From an uncultured archaeon (GTDB lineage: Archaea > Thermoproteota > Nitrososphaeria > JACIWG01): a stretch of 52,070 nucleotides of DNA. The stretch covers positions 1-52,070 of the forward strand of contig CALHLD010000003.1 of the NCBI GenBank assembly GCA_938034445.1. Reading direction: 5' to 3'. Below the pieces are notes generated by a model. The model was not told the origin of the DNA. It saw nothing but the letters and a program-made list of their open reading frames with translations, and did not search any database. This document shows positions 1-7,442 of this stretch, piece after piece (positions within the stretch are counted from its first letter, which is position 1; each line of letters opens with the position of its first letter). The position numbers were made by a program, and so were the translations under genes.

Positions 1-480
1 ATGTCATTCCTTGACCAGGACGAGAAGCTTATAGAATTGTCTAAAAAAATAGAGCTGGTATATAGTCCGATAGTCGACATTAAAGAGTTTCCAGAGAATG
101 TGGACATAACATTTGTTGAAGGAGCTGTGGCAAACGATGAACAACTTCACCTACTAGAGTTGATAAGAAAGCGTACAAAACTTCTTATAGCATTTGGAGA
201 CTGTGCGGTAACAGGAAACGTTGTTGCACTAAGAAATGGTTTCCAAGATAGTGTAAAGGAAGTTCTTGAGAAAGCATACGTTGAAACTGTAACATGTAAT
301 CCACAATATCCGGTGCAGGTTCCCAAACTTTTAGAAAAAGCACATTCGCTCAACGAAATTGTTAAGGTGGACTTGTACATACCAGGATGCCCTCCTTCGG
401 CGGAGCTCATAAACTATGTTATGACAGAACTTTTAGAGAGGAGAACACCCTCTATGGAGGGAAAGTTCAAATATGGTTAG
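1..480 (+). CDS. hoxY: [NiFe] hydrogenase small subunit, HoxY-like (5' partial)
   Basis: Electron-transferring Fe-S subunit of a cytoplasmic [NiFe] hydrogenase, partner of the large subunit that starts 10 bp downstream. The frame is open at the window edge. The first residues, MSFLDQDE, match the segment that directly follows the proximal-cluster Cys-x-x-Cys in HoxY-type small subunits, so this ATG is an internal methionine and the N-terminal cluster ligands lie outside the window. Further ligands are visible as the GDCAVTGN segment (about residues 66-73) and the PGCPPS segment near residue 130. There is no C-terminal Cys-rich extension, unlike the second hydrogenase at 9.3 kb. The MSFLD signature favours group 3d/3c over 3b; which of these it is depends on genes upstream of the window. 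Confidence 0.85.
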   Translation: MSFLDQDEKLIELSKKIELVYSPIVDIKEFPENVDITFVEGAVANDEQLHLLELIRKRTKLLIAFGDCAVTGNVVALRNGFQDSVKEVLEKAYVETVTCNPQYPVQVPKLLEKAHSLNEIVKVDLYIPGCPPSAELINYVMTELLERRTPSMEGKFKYG

Positions 481-490
481 GTGAAGTTTT

Positions 491-1927
491 ATGAAGGAAA
501 TTGTAATAAATCCTGTGACAAGAATTGAGGGACACGCGAAGGTTACAATATTCTTGGACGAAAAAGATGAGGTTAAAGAGGCACACTTTCAAGTAACAGA
601 CTTTAGAGGATTTGAAAAGTTCTGTGAAGGAAGACCATTTTATGAAATGCCGTCTATTATGTCAAGAGTGTGTGGAATATGCCCAGTAAGCCACCTACTT
701 GCTTCAGCAAAAGCATGTGATCAGATAGCTTCGGTTATAATTCCAGAAGCCGCAGAAAGACTAAGAAGACTAATGCACTTTGGGCAAATAATACAGTCTC
801 ACGCACTAAGCTTTTTCCATTTATCTTCTCCAGACCTACTACTTGGAATGGACTACAATCCAGGAGAAAGGAACATATTTGGGCTTATAGAGAAATATCC
901 TGAAATAGCTAAGAGGGGGATACTTCTAAGAAAGTTTGGGCAACAGATTATAGAAAGATTAAGTGGTAAAAGAATACATTCAGGAGAATGGATAATAGCT
1001 GGCGGAGTTAGAACACCACTTTCAAAAGAAAAACGTGAAATGATCCTTAAAGAGGTTCCTGATGTTTTGAAAATGATTCAGGTAACATTAGAGGAGTTTA
1101 AGAAAAACATTGAAAGGTTTAAGGAAGAAGTAGATAACTTCGGAAACTTTCCAACATACTATCTTGGCCTAGTTTCAAAGGAGGGACTTCTAGAACACTA
1201 TGATGGAAAGATAAGGATCGTTGGACCAGATGGTGAAATTGTTGCAGACAACCTTGACCCAACAAAGTATTTTGAATACATTGGTGAGGCAGTTGAACCA
1301 TGGTCTTACATGAAGTTCCCATACTATAAGCCAAAAGGATATCCTGCAGGAGTATACCGTGTAGGTCCACTGGCAAGATTAAATATTGTCCAAAAATGTG
1401 GAACACCCCTAGCTGACAATGAACTAAGAGAATACAGGAAGCTTGGTAGGAATGGTGTTGTTGAAAGCACATTCTTATACCATTATGCTAGGCTAATAGA
1501 AATATTATATTGTATAGAGAGGGTTAAAGAAATGCTTGAAGAAGAAAGAATTCTAGACGAAAATGTTCAAGCAAAATCGTATGCTTCAAGAGAAGAGGGT
1601 GTAGGTGTCTGTGAAGCACCAAGGGGAACACTAATACACCATTATAAAGTTGACAGAAACGGTAAAATTGTTTGGACAAACCTAATAATAGCTACAGAAA
1701 ACAATAACCTAGCATATAATATGGCAATAACACAGGTAGCTAAAAAATATGTTAATGGAAAAAGATTGGATGAAGGAATGCTAAATAGAGTTGAGGCTGT
1801 AATAAGAGCATTTGATCCATGCCTAAGCTGTGCAACACATGCATGGGGTAGAATGCCATTATCTATACACTTGTATGATTCAAAAGGAAAAGAAGTGGAC
1901 AGACTCGGGCGAGAGAACCTACCTTAA
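491..1927 (+). CDS. hoxH: [NiFe] hydrogenase large subunit, HoxH-like
   Basis: Catalytic NiFe subunit; it splits or forms H2 together with the small subunit just upstream. Both Ni-binding cysteine pairs are present: RVCGICPVSH with Cys62/Cys65, and DPCLSCATH with Cys444/Cys447 near the C-terminus. The 28 residues after His450 form a normal tail removed by a maturation endopeptidase; no such protease gene was seen in this window. A GGTGA ribosome binding site (480-484) precedes the ATG and overlaps the end of the small-subunit gene, so the two are probably translated together. The stop codon overlaps the end of the convergent 7TM-DUF835 gene by 9 bp, so the operon ends here. The length of 478 aa is typical for HoxH/MvhA-type subunits. 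Confidence 0.93.
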   Translation: MKEIVINPVTRIEGHAKVTIFLDEKDEVKEAHFQVTDFRGFEKFCEGRPFYEMPSIMSRVCGICPVSHLLASAKACDQIASVIIPEAAERLRRLMHFGQIIQSHALSFFHLSSPDLLLGMDYNPGERNIFGLIEKYPEIAKRGILLRKFGQQIIERLSGKRIHSGEWIIAGGVRTPLSKEKREMILKEVPDVLKMIQVTLEEFKKNIERFKEEVDNFGNFPTYYLGLVSKEGLLEHYDGKIRIVGPDGEIVADNLDPTKYFEYIGEAVEPWSYMKFPYYKPKGYPAGVYRVGPLARLNIVQKCGTPLADNELREYRKLGRNGVVESTFLYHYARLIEILYCIERVKEMLEEERILDENVQAKSYASREEGVGVCEAPRGTLIHHYKVDRNGKIVWTNLIIATENNNLAYNMAITQVAKKYVNGKRLDEGMLNRVEAVIRAFDPCLSCATHAWGRMPLSIHLYDSKGKEVDRLGRENLP

Positions 1928-3580
1928 CACGTACTTAAAAAGAGATTCGAACGCAGAAAGTATATTGTTTCCATGAATATTTCTATTTATTAGGAAAAGA
2001 CAGTTTGAAAAACTGCCCGATAATATATCTAGAGCGTGCCTAACCATCTTATACGCTTGCTCAAAACTTGTTAAAATAATGATATCACTTATATTGTCAA
2101 AAACTATACCTCCACCAGTCCTACAGATGGTATTGAAAAATCCCAGAATAGATGAAATATCATTCGCTGGAACAAAACTTATACTTTCACTCAAACGCGA
2201 AACCTTTGAATAAGTTGTAGAAAGGTAAACAAATTTTATGCTCTCAAACTCGCTAAGTAAATTTTCTACAACACTACCCTTCCGTGTAAAAACATAAACA
2301 GGTTCACCATTACATAAACATTCTTTCACAAAATCTAAAACCCTTGATAGATAGGATTCTGAAGAAAATTCTAAAAGAAAATTCGATACCCTAAAAACAT
2401 CATGTGTTATACCAACATTTTTAGAGAATAAATCAAAATCGTTTAAACTACAACCTTTAGGCAAAAACATCTGCTTTAAATCTTTAGAAAAAATCTCAAA
2501 AAGCCTTTCAGACCTCAAATACTTTTCATGCTTTTTAAGCACATGAACAAGTTCAGCACCAAGCACACTATAATTTTTGTTTATAAATTCTACAAGAACA
2601 ATTCCAAACCTCTTATCAAGCTCACCAGACCCGAGTAGCGATAGAGCAAGGTCTATGAACCCACTAATCTTTCCCACTTCAAAATCACCTTTAATGTTCA
2701 AAAGTATTCTAGAACCTTTACTATCAAAGGATAAAATGTCACCTAAACCCTTACCATTCAAATAAGACAATATTTTAAAATACCTTATACCAAGTTGCTC
2801 AGGAAAACCTGACATACTATCAATAAAGGCTTTCAAAAGCTTAGAAAAATCTTCAGCCATTCTAGAATAGCCTAATGGAACCAGAGCAATCATATCCTTC
2901 TGAGGCGCATTCAATACATAATATATTACTGTAAAAGTTGCAAGATAAAAGAGACCGCCCAACGGTGGAAAGTCTGGATTCGCTTGAAGCAGTATAATAT
3001 TTGTTAATGTAACACCAACAGCCTGAAAAATTATAAAAGAGACTAGAATATAGAATAGCCTCCTTCTAAGAGACTTTGATGCAGCCTTAAGCCACAAAAA
3101 CACAAGAACAAAAACTATTGAAGCCATATATATTGGTGTAAAAAAGTTTATTACAAAAGTTGCGTTCGGAGCAATAAGTGTACGATAACTCCATCCAAAG
3201 ACTCCTTCAACCACCTCGTACTCGACAAAAAATGTGTAGATTATACTTCCAATAAAGCTTGGAACAAGACACAAAAGATTCAATAATCTGGCACTCCAAA
3301 TATTAAGGAATGTTAAGAAAAAGAAACCTAAAATAAATGGATGAACAGCACCTATCACCTTAAATATTTGAATAGAAGACTGGGCAGTCGAGGCAGTCCT
3401 ATGAATAAACACAAGTAAATCCCATAAAACTATAGAGAAACCAAACAGAGCCAGAGAAACTGTAACCTGGTTCAACTTTAACTTGTACACTGTTGATATT
3501 ATAGCAAAAACTATTGCCAAAGCTCCAAAAACATATTCTATTAAGAGAAAAATGTAGTTAAAAGAAAATGGCTCAAGCAT
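1919..3580 (-). CDS. 7TM membrane sensor with C-terminal DUF835 domain
   Basis: Probable membrane-bound sensor. The first 225 residues hold seven hydrophobic segments (roughly 5-30, 38-60, 72-95, 98-117, 135-163, 174-199 and 207-222), like the 7TM modules found in front of histidine kinases. A cytoplasmic linker of about 180 residues follows. Residues about 405-550 look like an archaeal DUF835 domain, a RecA-like/MEDS-type sensory fold, ending in the segment with DNISDIIILTSFEQAY and a final strand-helix LINRN. No kinase, receiver or cyclase domain is present. It is the last gene of a four-gene reverse-strand operon: its ATG overlaps the end of the GH3-like gene by 8 bp. A role in sensing an extracellular or membrane-soluble ligand is inferred from architecture only. 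Confidence 0.7.
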   Translation of the reverse strand: MLEPFSFNYIFLLIEYVFGALAIVFAIISTVYKLKLNQVTVSLALFGFSIVLWDLLVFIHRTASTAQSSIQIFKVIGAVHPFILGFFFLTFLNIWSARLLNLLCLVPSFIGSIIYTFFVEYEVVEGVFGWSYRTLIAPNATFVINFFTPIYMASIVFVLVFLWLKAASKSLRRRLFYILVSFIIFQAVGVTLTNIILLQANPDFPPLGGLFYLATFTVIYYVLNAPQKDMIALVPLGYSRMAEDFSKLLKAFIDSMSGFPEQLGIRYFKILSYLNGKGLGDILSFDSKGSRILLNIKGDFEVGKISGFIDLALSLLGSGELDKRFGIVLVEFINKNYSVLGAELVHVLKKHEKYLRSERLFEIFSKDLKQMFLPKGCSLNDFDLFSKNVGITHDVFRVSNFLLEFSSESYLSRVLDFVKECLCNGEPVYVFTRKGSVVENLLSEFESIKFVYLSTTYSKVSRLSESISFVPANDISSILGFFNTICRTGGGIVFDNISDIIILTSFEQAYKMVRHALDILSGSFSNCLFLINRNIHGNNILSAFESLFKYVLR

Positions 3581-5198
3581 TATTACTACAATCTCTTAAA
3601 TCTTCTAAAATCTGAAACTTTTCTGGAGGAATAATCTTAGGAGGCTTATACTGTCCCAAAGGCACATTCTTCTTAGCCTGTTTAATCGCATACCTTGTAA
3701 ACGTTCCCCGAGAAAGAAACTCAACCTTAACAGCTTCAGAGGGGTCGCTTATCCTAAAGTCTCTAACATAGTCTCTAAATTCTGGATGTATTTTGTTAAG
3801 GGCATCAAATATCCTTCTTTCAGCTTCACCCTCACTTAAAGGCCACTCTCTTTCAAAAAGAATATAAAGTTTTTCTCGAGGATACAATATTTTTGATACA
3901 ACCCACCTATCAGAGGCCTTAAAGTTTGCTTCAACAAGAACTCTAGCCATAATATTTTCATTAACCCTAAAGTAATCATATACTGAAAGCAGTGTCTGAA
4001 CACGTCCTTCGAAAGAGAAAACAGGCATGCCATCATAAAAGTCTATAACCTTAAACATATCACCAATCCTATATCTTACAAGCATGGTATAGAATGGGGT
4101 GCCAACAAGCTCATAAGATTCCCCCTTCTTCAACTCATAAAGCTTATTAACATTACCTTCTTTATCAATAAATTCAAAATAGAGGCTCTTAAGATTAGGC
4201 ATAAAATCCATTTTCCTATCAGGCCTACCGAACATCGCACTACCAAACTCTGTAGAACCATATGAGTTAAGAGGTTGAACACCAAATTCTCTTTCAAAAA
4301 AATCAGCATAAAGTTTAGCATCAGTACTTCCAATCAAAACACCCTTTAAAGGCATAATTTCCCTCAAATCCTTTCTTTTACTGCCACTTAATTTTGTTAA
4401 TAAAAGTTTTAGGAGTATTAGAAACCTTTTATTCCAGTTAGAGGACATCCTGTAAGATTCCTTTAAAAAGTATTCTTGATCTGAAAAATATTTGCAAATC
4501 ATATAAAGTAGAGCACCGCTGCCTCCAGCCATATGTATCTTATACCCCTTTTCAATCATCCTTAATGCTATAGAAAATTTTCTACCCATATCCCTAATCT
4601 TGTCAGCAACCTCTATAGGTGGGACAAAATTTAGGAAACTACTCCAAAACTTTAGAGCCCATCCACTTATGTAAGGTGGTGGTGCAATAAGGTTTAAAGC
4701 ATTAGTATTGTTGTCTAAGACATTTTCACCCCACTCTTTAGAAAATGCTATAAGAACAAGGGCCATGCTACTTGAGATAAAAGTTTCATAAAAGTTTTTT
4801 CCGTGAACAAAGTATTTGGGCTTACCTGTAGTTCCAGTTGTTTTAACACAAAAATATGGGTCATCAGGCAGAAAACCTTCAACAAGACCACGAATATTCT
4901 GCTCAAATATTCGCATATAATAGTCATGCAATGTTTCTCCTTCGGCTACTGGAACAGTTTTTTCACAAACTTCTAAAACTTCTGTAACCTTATCGAGTAT
5001 GGGGTAATCACTGTATTCTGTTATAGGCAACTCATCAACATTTCTTACATTCTTACCTTTACAAATTTTCTTTGCAGTAAAAGTATTAAGCCAATGGCTC
5101 AAATGCTTTTGAAGAAGATAATTATTATATTCAACCTGTTGTTCAAATTCTTTTCTATAAAAACTGCAATATTTCTCCCAAAGTTGAAGATTGTTCAT
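3573..5198 (-). CDS. GH3-like acyl-adenylate-forming enzyme
   Basis: Member of the ANL/GH3 class that activates a carboxylic acid with ATP and, in plant GH3 proteins, joins it to an amino acid. The ATP-binding P-loop TTGTTGKPK lies near residues 116-124. A YGSTEFG motif marks the adenylate site. The segment YELVGTPFYTMLVRYRIGD followed by FEGR closely resembles the GH3 signature (YRIGD, then F-GR) rather than classical acyl-CoA synthetases. The length of 541 aa fits GH3 proteins, which have a reduced C-terminal lid. Its start ATG overlaps the stop of the KaiC-like gene (TAATG), and its end overlaps the 7TM sensor, so all are translationally coupled. The substrate is unknown. A LuxE or phenylacetate-CoA ligase-like activity is the alternative. 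Confidence 0.72.
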   Translation of the reverse strand: MNNLQLWEKYCSFYRKEFEQQVEYNNYLLQKHLSHWLNTFTAKKICKGKNVRNVDELPITEYSDYPILDKVTEVLEVCEKTVPVAEGETLHDYYMRIFEQNIRGLVEGFLPDDPYFCVKTTGTTGKPKYFVHGKNFYETFISSSMALVLIAFSKEWGENVLDNNTNALNLIAPPPYISGWALKFWSSFLNFVPPIEVADKIRDMGRKFSIALRMIEKGYKIHMAGGSGALLYMICKYFSDQEYFLKESYRMSSNWNKRFLILLKLLLTKLSGSKRKDLREIMPLKGVLIGSTDAKLYADFFEREFGVQPLNSYGSTEFGSAMFGRPDRKMDFMPNLKSLYFEFIDKEGNVNKLYELKKGESYELVGTPFYTMLVRYRIGDMFKVIDFYDGMPVFSFEGRVQTLLSVYDYFRVNENIMARVLVEANFKASDRWVVSKILYPREKLYILFEREWPLSEGEAERRIFDALNKIHPEFRDYVRDFRISDPSEAVKVEFLSRGTFTRYAIKQAKKNVPLGQYKPPKIIPPEKFQILEDLRDCSNNA

Positions 5199-5899
5199 TA
5201 GAATACCTCTGGATATGGGGTTATAACAATACCTTCCTTAGGAACTATGGAATATTGATAGAACTTCATTTCATGAGCCACACCCCTCATTTTCAACACA
5301 GCAAGCCTCCTCTTCAACTCACCTTTAACAGGCAAAAGTTCCAACTTTATTATCCCATCTACAACAAATTCTTCAACACCAGAACCAAGACTTTCGACAC
5401 CCCAAGGAGTTTCAGATATAACAATACTCGTACAACCAAGCTTCCTAAGAAGTCTGTGCATTATTGAAAGCACAACCCTTATCTCATCCCTCCTTTCAAG
5501 AGACATAGTTAAGGCAGTCAAGGAGTCTATAACAAGCCTTTGGGGAGAAAAAGCTAGGGCTCTTTCAAAGATCATGTCTAACATGCTTTCTAAACTGGAC
5601 CTTTCAACAACAATAAAATCTAAAATCTTAATCATATTCTCTTCTTCAAGCCTATCAAAATCCCAGCCCATAGTCTTAGTAAACTGCTTTAAAGTTTGCG
5701 CATTCTCATTAAATATAATAAGCACACCCCTTTCAGAAAACTTTACAGCCCCATTATAAAGGAACTGTAAAGCTGTTAAAGTCTTTCCAGTCCCAGGTCC
5801 ACCTGCAATTAAAGTTATTGAACCTCTTGGAAATCCACCATTTAATATTCGGTCCAATTCTTCTATTCCAGTAGGAACTTGATTTATCTCAGAACTCAT
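5198..5899 (-). CDS. KaiC-like RecA-superfamily ATPase
   Basis: Single-domain KaiC/RadA-like ATPase, a class used in archaea as signalling switches. The N-terminus begins with the typical PTGIEELDRILNGG element. Walker A is GGPGTGKT (residues 33-40) and Walker B is RLVIDSLTAL (about 120-129). At 233 aa it is one KaiC domain, without the tandem second domain of cyanobacterial KaiC. Its ATG overlaps the stop of the regulator gene upstream (ATGA) and its stop overlaps the start of the GH3-like gene. In archaea such proteins often sit beside sensor or regulator genes. A switch or scaffold role between the V4R regulator and the DUF835 sensor is inferred. Confidence 0.85.
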   Translation of the reverse strand: MSSEINQVPTGIEELDRILNGGFPRGSITLIAGGPGTGKTLTALQFLYNGAVKFSERGVLIIFNENAQTLKQFTKTMGWDFDRLEEENMIKILDFIVVERSSLESMLDMIFERALAFSPQRLVIDSLTALTMSLERRDEIRVVLSIMHRLLRKLGCTSIVISETPWGVESLGSGVEEFVVDGIIKLELLPVKGELKRRLAVLKMRGVAHEMKFYQYSIVPKEGIVITPYPEVF

Positions 5900-6540
5900 T
5901 TTCCACCAGCCTCTATTATAAATGTTCTAACACCATTTATAACATTTTCAGAACGTTTAACATTAAACTTTCTATTGTAAACCCTTTCAAAATATCCTGC
6001 AATAATGCCCTTTATCAGATTTTCTGAAAGATTGTTTTTGAAATGCACCCTTGAAACTGTAGCAACACCATACCCTGCCTCATAATCCATTTTAGAGAAC
6101 GATATCTCTCCCCATCCACTTGACCTAAAAAGATTACAGAAACTTGAAATAAGACTCTCCTTTTCATCTGAAAACCTTTTCAAAATATCCCCATAGGTTC
6201 TTCCAATAGACAAGCCAATGTTGAAAACTATCAAAACACCACCAACACCAAAAGTTCCAACTATAACATTTAAAATATTATCCCAACATTCAACAGGCAT
6301 GACAATAGATGAACTGGTAAGCCCCTTAGTAGAAGGAAAGAACCTTTCAGCAATCTCCTCACATAATTCAACCCTGTAGCCTCTTATTATGCCATTTGAC
6401 TCCATTCTTTTAATCCGCCTTGCAACAGTCCTATCAGAGACACCAACACTTTTAGCAATCTCATTACATTGAGCCCTTGCATTTTTTTGAAGAAACTTTA
6501 AAATTTCTAGGTCAAGATCGTCAATATTTCCCTTAACCAA
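5896..6540 (-). CDS. Lrp/AsnC-type HTH regulator with C-terminal V4R-like ligand domain
   Basis: Transcription regulator. Residues 6-55 form an Lrp/AsnC winged helix-turn-helix (LDLEILKFLQKNARAQ, then VSDRTVARRIKRME). The C-terminal half lacks the usual RAM domain. It resembles a V4R (4-vinyl-reductase) small-molecule domain: the GLSIGRTYGDIL helix, the RSSGWGEI turn, then a GIIAGYFERVYNRKF helix and a final beta strand. It is the first gene of the four-gene operon and overlaps the KaiC-like gene by 4 bp. The start is TTG at 6540; a TATA-like element at about 6565-6577 places it as a nearly leaderless start. The V4R assignment is by pattern, not by search. Confidence 0.72.
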   Translation of the reverse strand: MVKGNIDDLDLEILKFLQKNARAQCNEIAKSVGVSDRTVARRIKRMESNGIIRGYRVELCEEIAERFFPSTKGLTSSSIVMPVECWDNILNVIVGTFGVGGVLIVFNIGLSIGRTYGDILKRFSDEKESLISSFCNLFRSSGWGEISFSKMDYEAGYGVATVSRVHFKNNLSENLIKGIIAGYFERVYNRKFNVKRSENVINGVRTFIIEAGGK

Positions 6541-6564
6541 ATGAGTCGATTAGGATTATAGAAA

Positions 6565-6577
6565 TTATTATAAAAAC
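6565..6577 (-). promoter_or_regulatory. TATA-like element for the V4R/KaiC/GH3/DUF835 operon
   Basis: The reverse-strand sequence GTTTTTATAATAA lies about 30 nt ahead of the TTG start of the regulator gene, the spacing expected for an archaeal leaderless promoter. It is the only clear TATA-like element in the 84-bp gap before the operon. Confidence 0.45.
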
Positions 6578-6623
6578 ATTGTTTAAGACAAGAACATTTT
6601 TAGACAAAAAAGACAAAATAGGT

Positions 6624-7097
6624 CTATTCGTTCTGGTACCTACCTTTATACCCTTTTAAAGCCTTCTTTTCACATCTAACAAGAACAAGTTGAGCAAACC
6701 TAGCACCCTTCTCAATAACGATAGGATTCTCTACTTTCAAGAGGACCTTTGAAAAACCACTGTAGCCCGAATCCCAGAGGGCGGAGCCGACAAAAACACC
6801 CATCCTAACTAGAGAGGACCTTGGAAAACATAGTCCAACAGCGTCAAGTGGAATAGAAATCCTTTCTCTAACCTGAACAACATAAATGCCCTTATCAAGG
6901 AAATATTGTCCTCTATCATCACATAATACTTCAACATATTCTGGAAGATGTACACTATCCTTCAATAGGGCACCAGAGCCTTTAAAAGTAAAGATCTTGT
7001 CAATAGTCAGATCGACACCATTAACCTGAACCTGGCCTTCACTAGCACCTTCAATAAACCTTGCAACATCACTACCAGCCAAAACAGACATATCCAA
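6624..7097 (-). CDS. dUTPase/dCTP deaminase-family protein
   Basis: Pyrimidine deoxynucleotide hydrolase or deaminase of the trimeric dUTPase/Dcd superfamily; it limits uracil incorporation into DNA. Visible motifs are LCFPRSSLVRMGV (the substrate-binding PRSS loop) and GSALWDSGYSG (the D-G-Y catalytic loop), followed by FAQLVLVR. The length of 157 aa is close to archaeal dUTPases and shorter than typical dCTP deaminases (about 180-200 aa), so dUTPase is favoured. The open frame begins with TTG at 7097, but ATG at 7091 (MSVLAGSD) is the more likely start. The gene is upstream of, and in the same direction as, the regulator operon, with its own gap of about 84 bp. Confidence 0.82.
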   Translation of the reverse strand: MDMSVLAGSDVARFIEGASEGQVQVNGVDLTIDKIFTFKGSGALLKDSVHLPEYVEVLCDDRGQYFLDKGIYVVQVRERISIPLDAVGLCFPRSSLVRMGVFVGSALWDSGYSGFSKVLLKVENPIVIEKGARFAQLVLVRCEKKALKGYKGRYQNE

Positions 7098-7153
7098 ACC
7101 ATAAAGAAAACAAGAATATAAAATTATAAGACGAGAAGCAAGGAAGCGATAAA

Positions 7154-7162
7154 AATATATAT
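7154..7162 (+). promoter_or_regulatory. TATA box of tRNA-Tyr
   Basis: The AT-only run AATATATAT ends about 27 nt before the first base of the mature tRNA at 7189, the normal archaeal spacing for a tRNA promoter. Confidence 0.55.
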
Positions 7163-7188
7163 GGAAAATTTAGTCCATAATCTATTGA

Positions 7189-7306
7189 CCCGGGGTAGCT
7201 CAGCCTGGCAGAGCTTCCGGCTGTAGAAGTTTGCCCTGGCAAACTTGTTCAGCCTGTCAGGCTTACAGAAACCGGAGTGTCGGGTGTTCAAATCACCCCC
7301 CCGGGA
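7189..7306 (+). tRNA. tRNA-Tyr (GTA) with intron
   Basis: The acceptor stem CCCGGGG (7189-7195) pairs perfectly with CCCCGGG (7299-7305), with discriminator A at 7306. The D arm is at 7198-7214. The anticodon stem TCCGG/CCGGA flanks the loop CTGTAG...A, with anticodon GTA at 7223-7225. The T arm GGGTG-TTCAAAT-CACCC is intact. CCA is not encoded. The gene is interrupted after position 37 by an intron of about 44 nt (7227-7270). Confidence 0.96.
7227..7270 (+). other. tRNA-Tyr intron, highly structured
   Basis: The intron sits at the canonical 37/38 site. The anticodon-loop bases CTGTA pair with TACAG near the intron's 3' end, giving the bulge-helix-bulge substrate of archaeal splicing endonuclease. 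Inside, AAGTTTGCC (7227-7235) and GGCAAACTT form a perfect 9-bp hairpin with a 2-nt loop, and AGCCT/AGGCT form a second short hairpin. The exact ends can slide by 1-2 nt because A residues flank both sites. Confidence 0.85.
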
Positions 7307-7356
7307 CTATAAACTTTTGGAAAACAGACAAATTTTTAGCTTAAAATGATAAAATA

Positions 7357-7365
7357 TTTATAAAG
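7357..7365 (+). promoter_or_regulatory. TATA box of the group 3b hydrogenase operon
   Basis: TTTATAAAG is centred about 28 nt before the ATG at 7389, which predicts a leaderless transcript starting at that ATG rather than at the later ATG at 7423. This spacing is part of the evidence for a frameshift early in the hydB gene. Confidence 0.6.
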
Positions 7366-7388
7366 GGTAATGCTTTTAAAATTGTGTT

Positions 7389-7442
7389 ATGGAGAAATTT
7401 CTGATAATAGATAAAGGGAAACATGCCTATTTTTTTGGATAG
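7389..7442 (+). other. Probable true N-terminus of hydB, in a different frame
   Basis: A 17-codon frame (MEKFLIIDKGKHAYFFG, then TAG) starts at a leaderless-positioned ATG and stops right after a run of seven T (7430-7436). Reading six T instead of seven gives ...KGKHAYFLDRIMKYYQ..., which joins smoothly into the HydB frame. It restores the N-terminal stretch that beta subunits such as Pyrococcus HydB have before their conserved PVK segment. A homopolymer error, a real indel, or slippage are all possible. Confidence 0.55.

Noticed and set aside
7189-7306. A split or permuted tRNA gene
   Set aside because: Both halves are in normal order and separated by a 44-nt spliceable intron with bulge-helix-bulge pairing.
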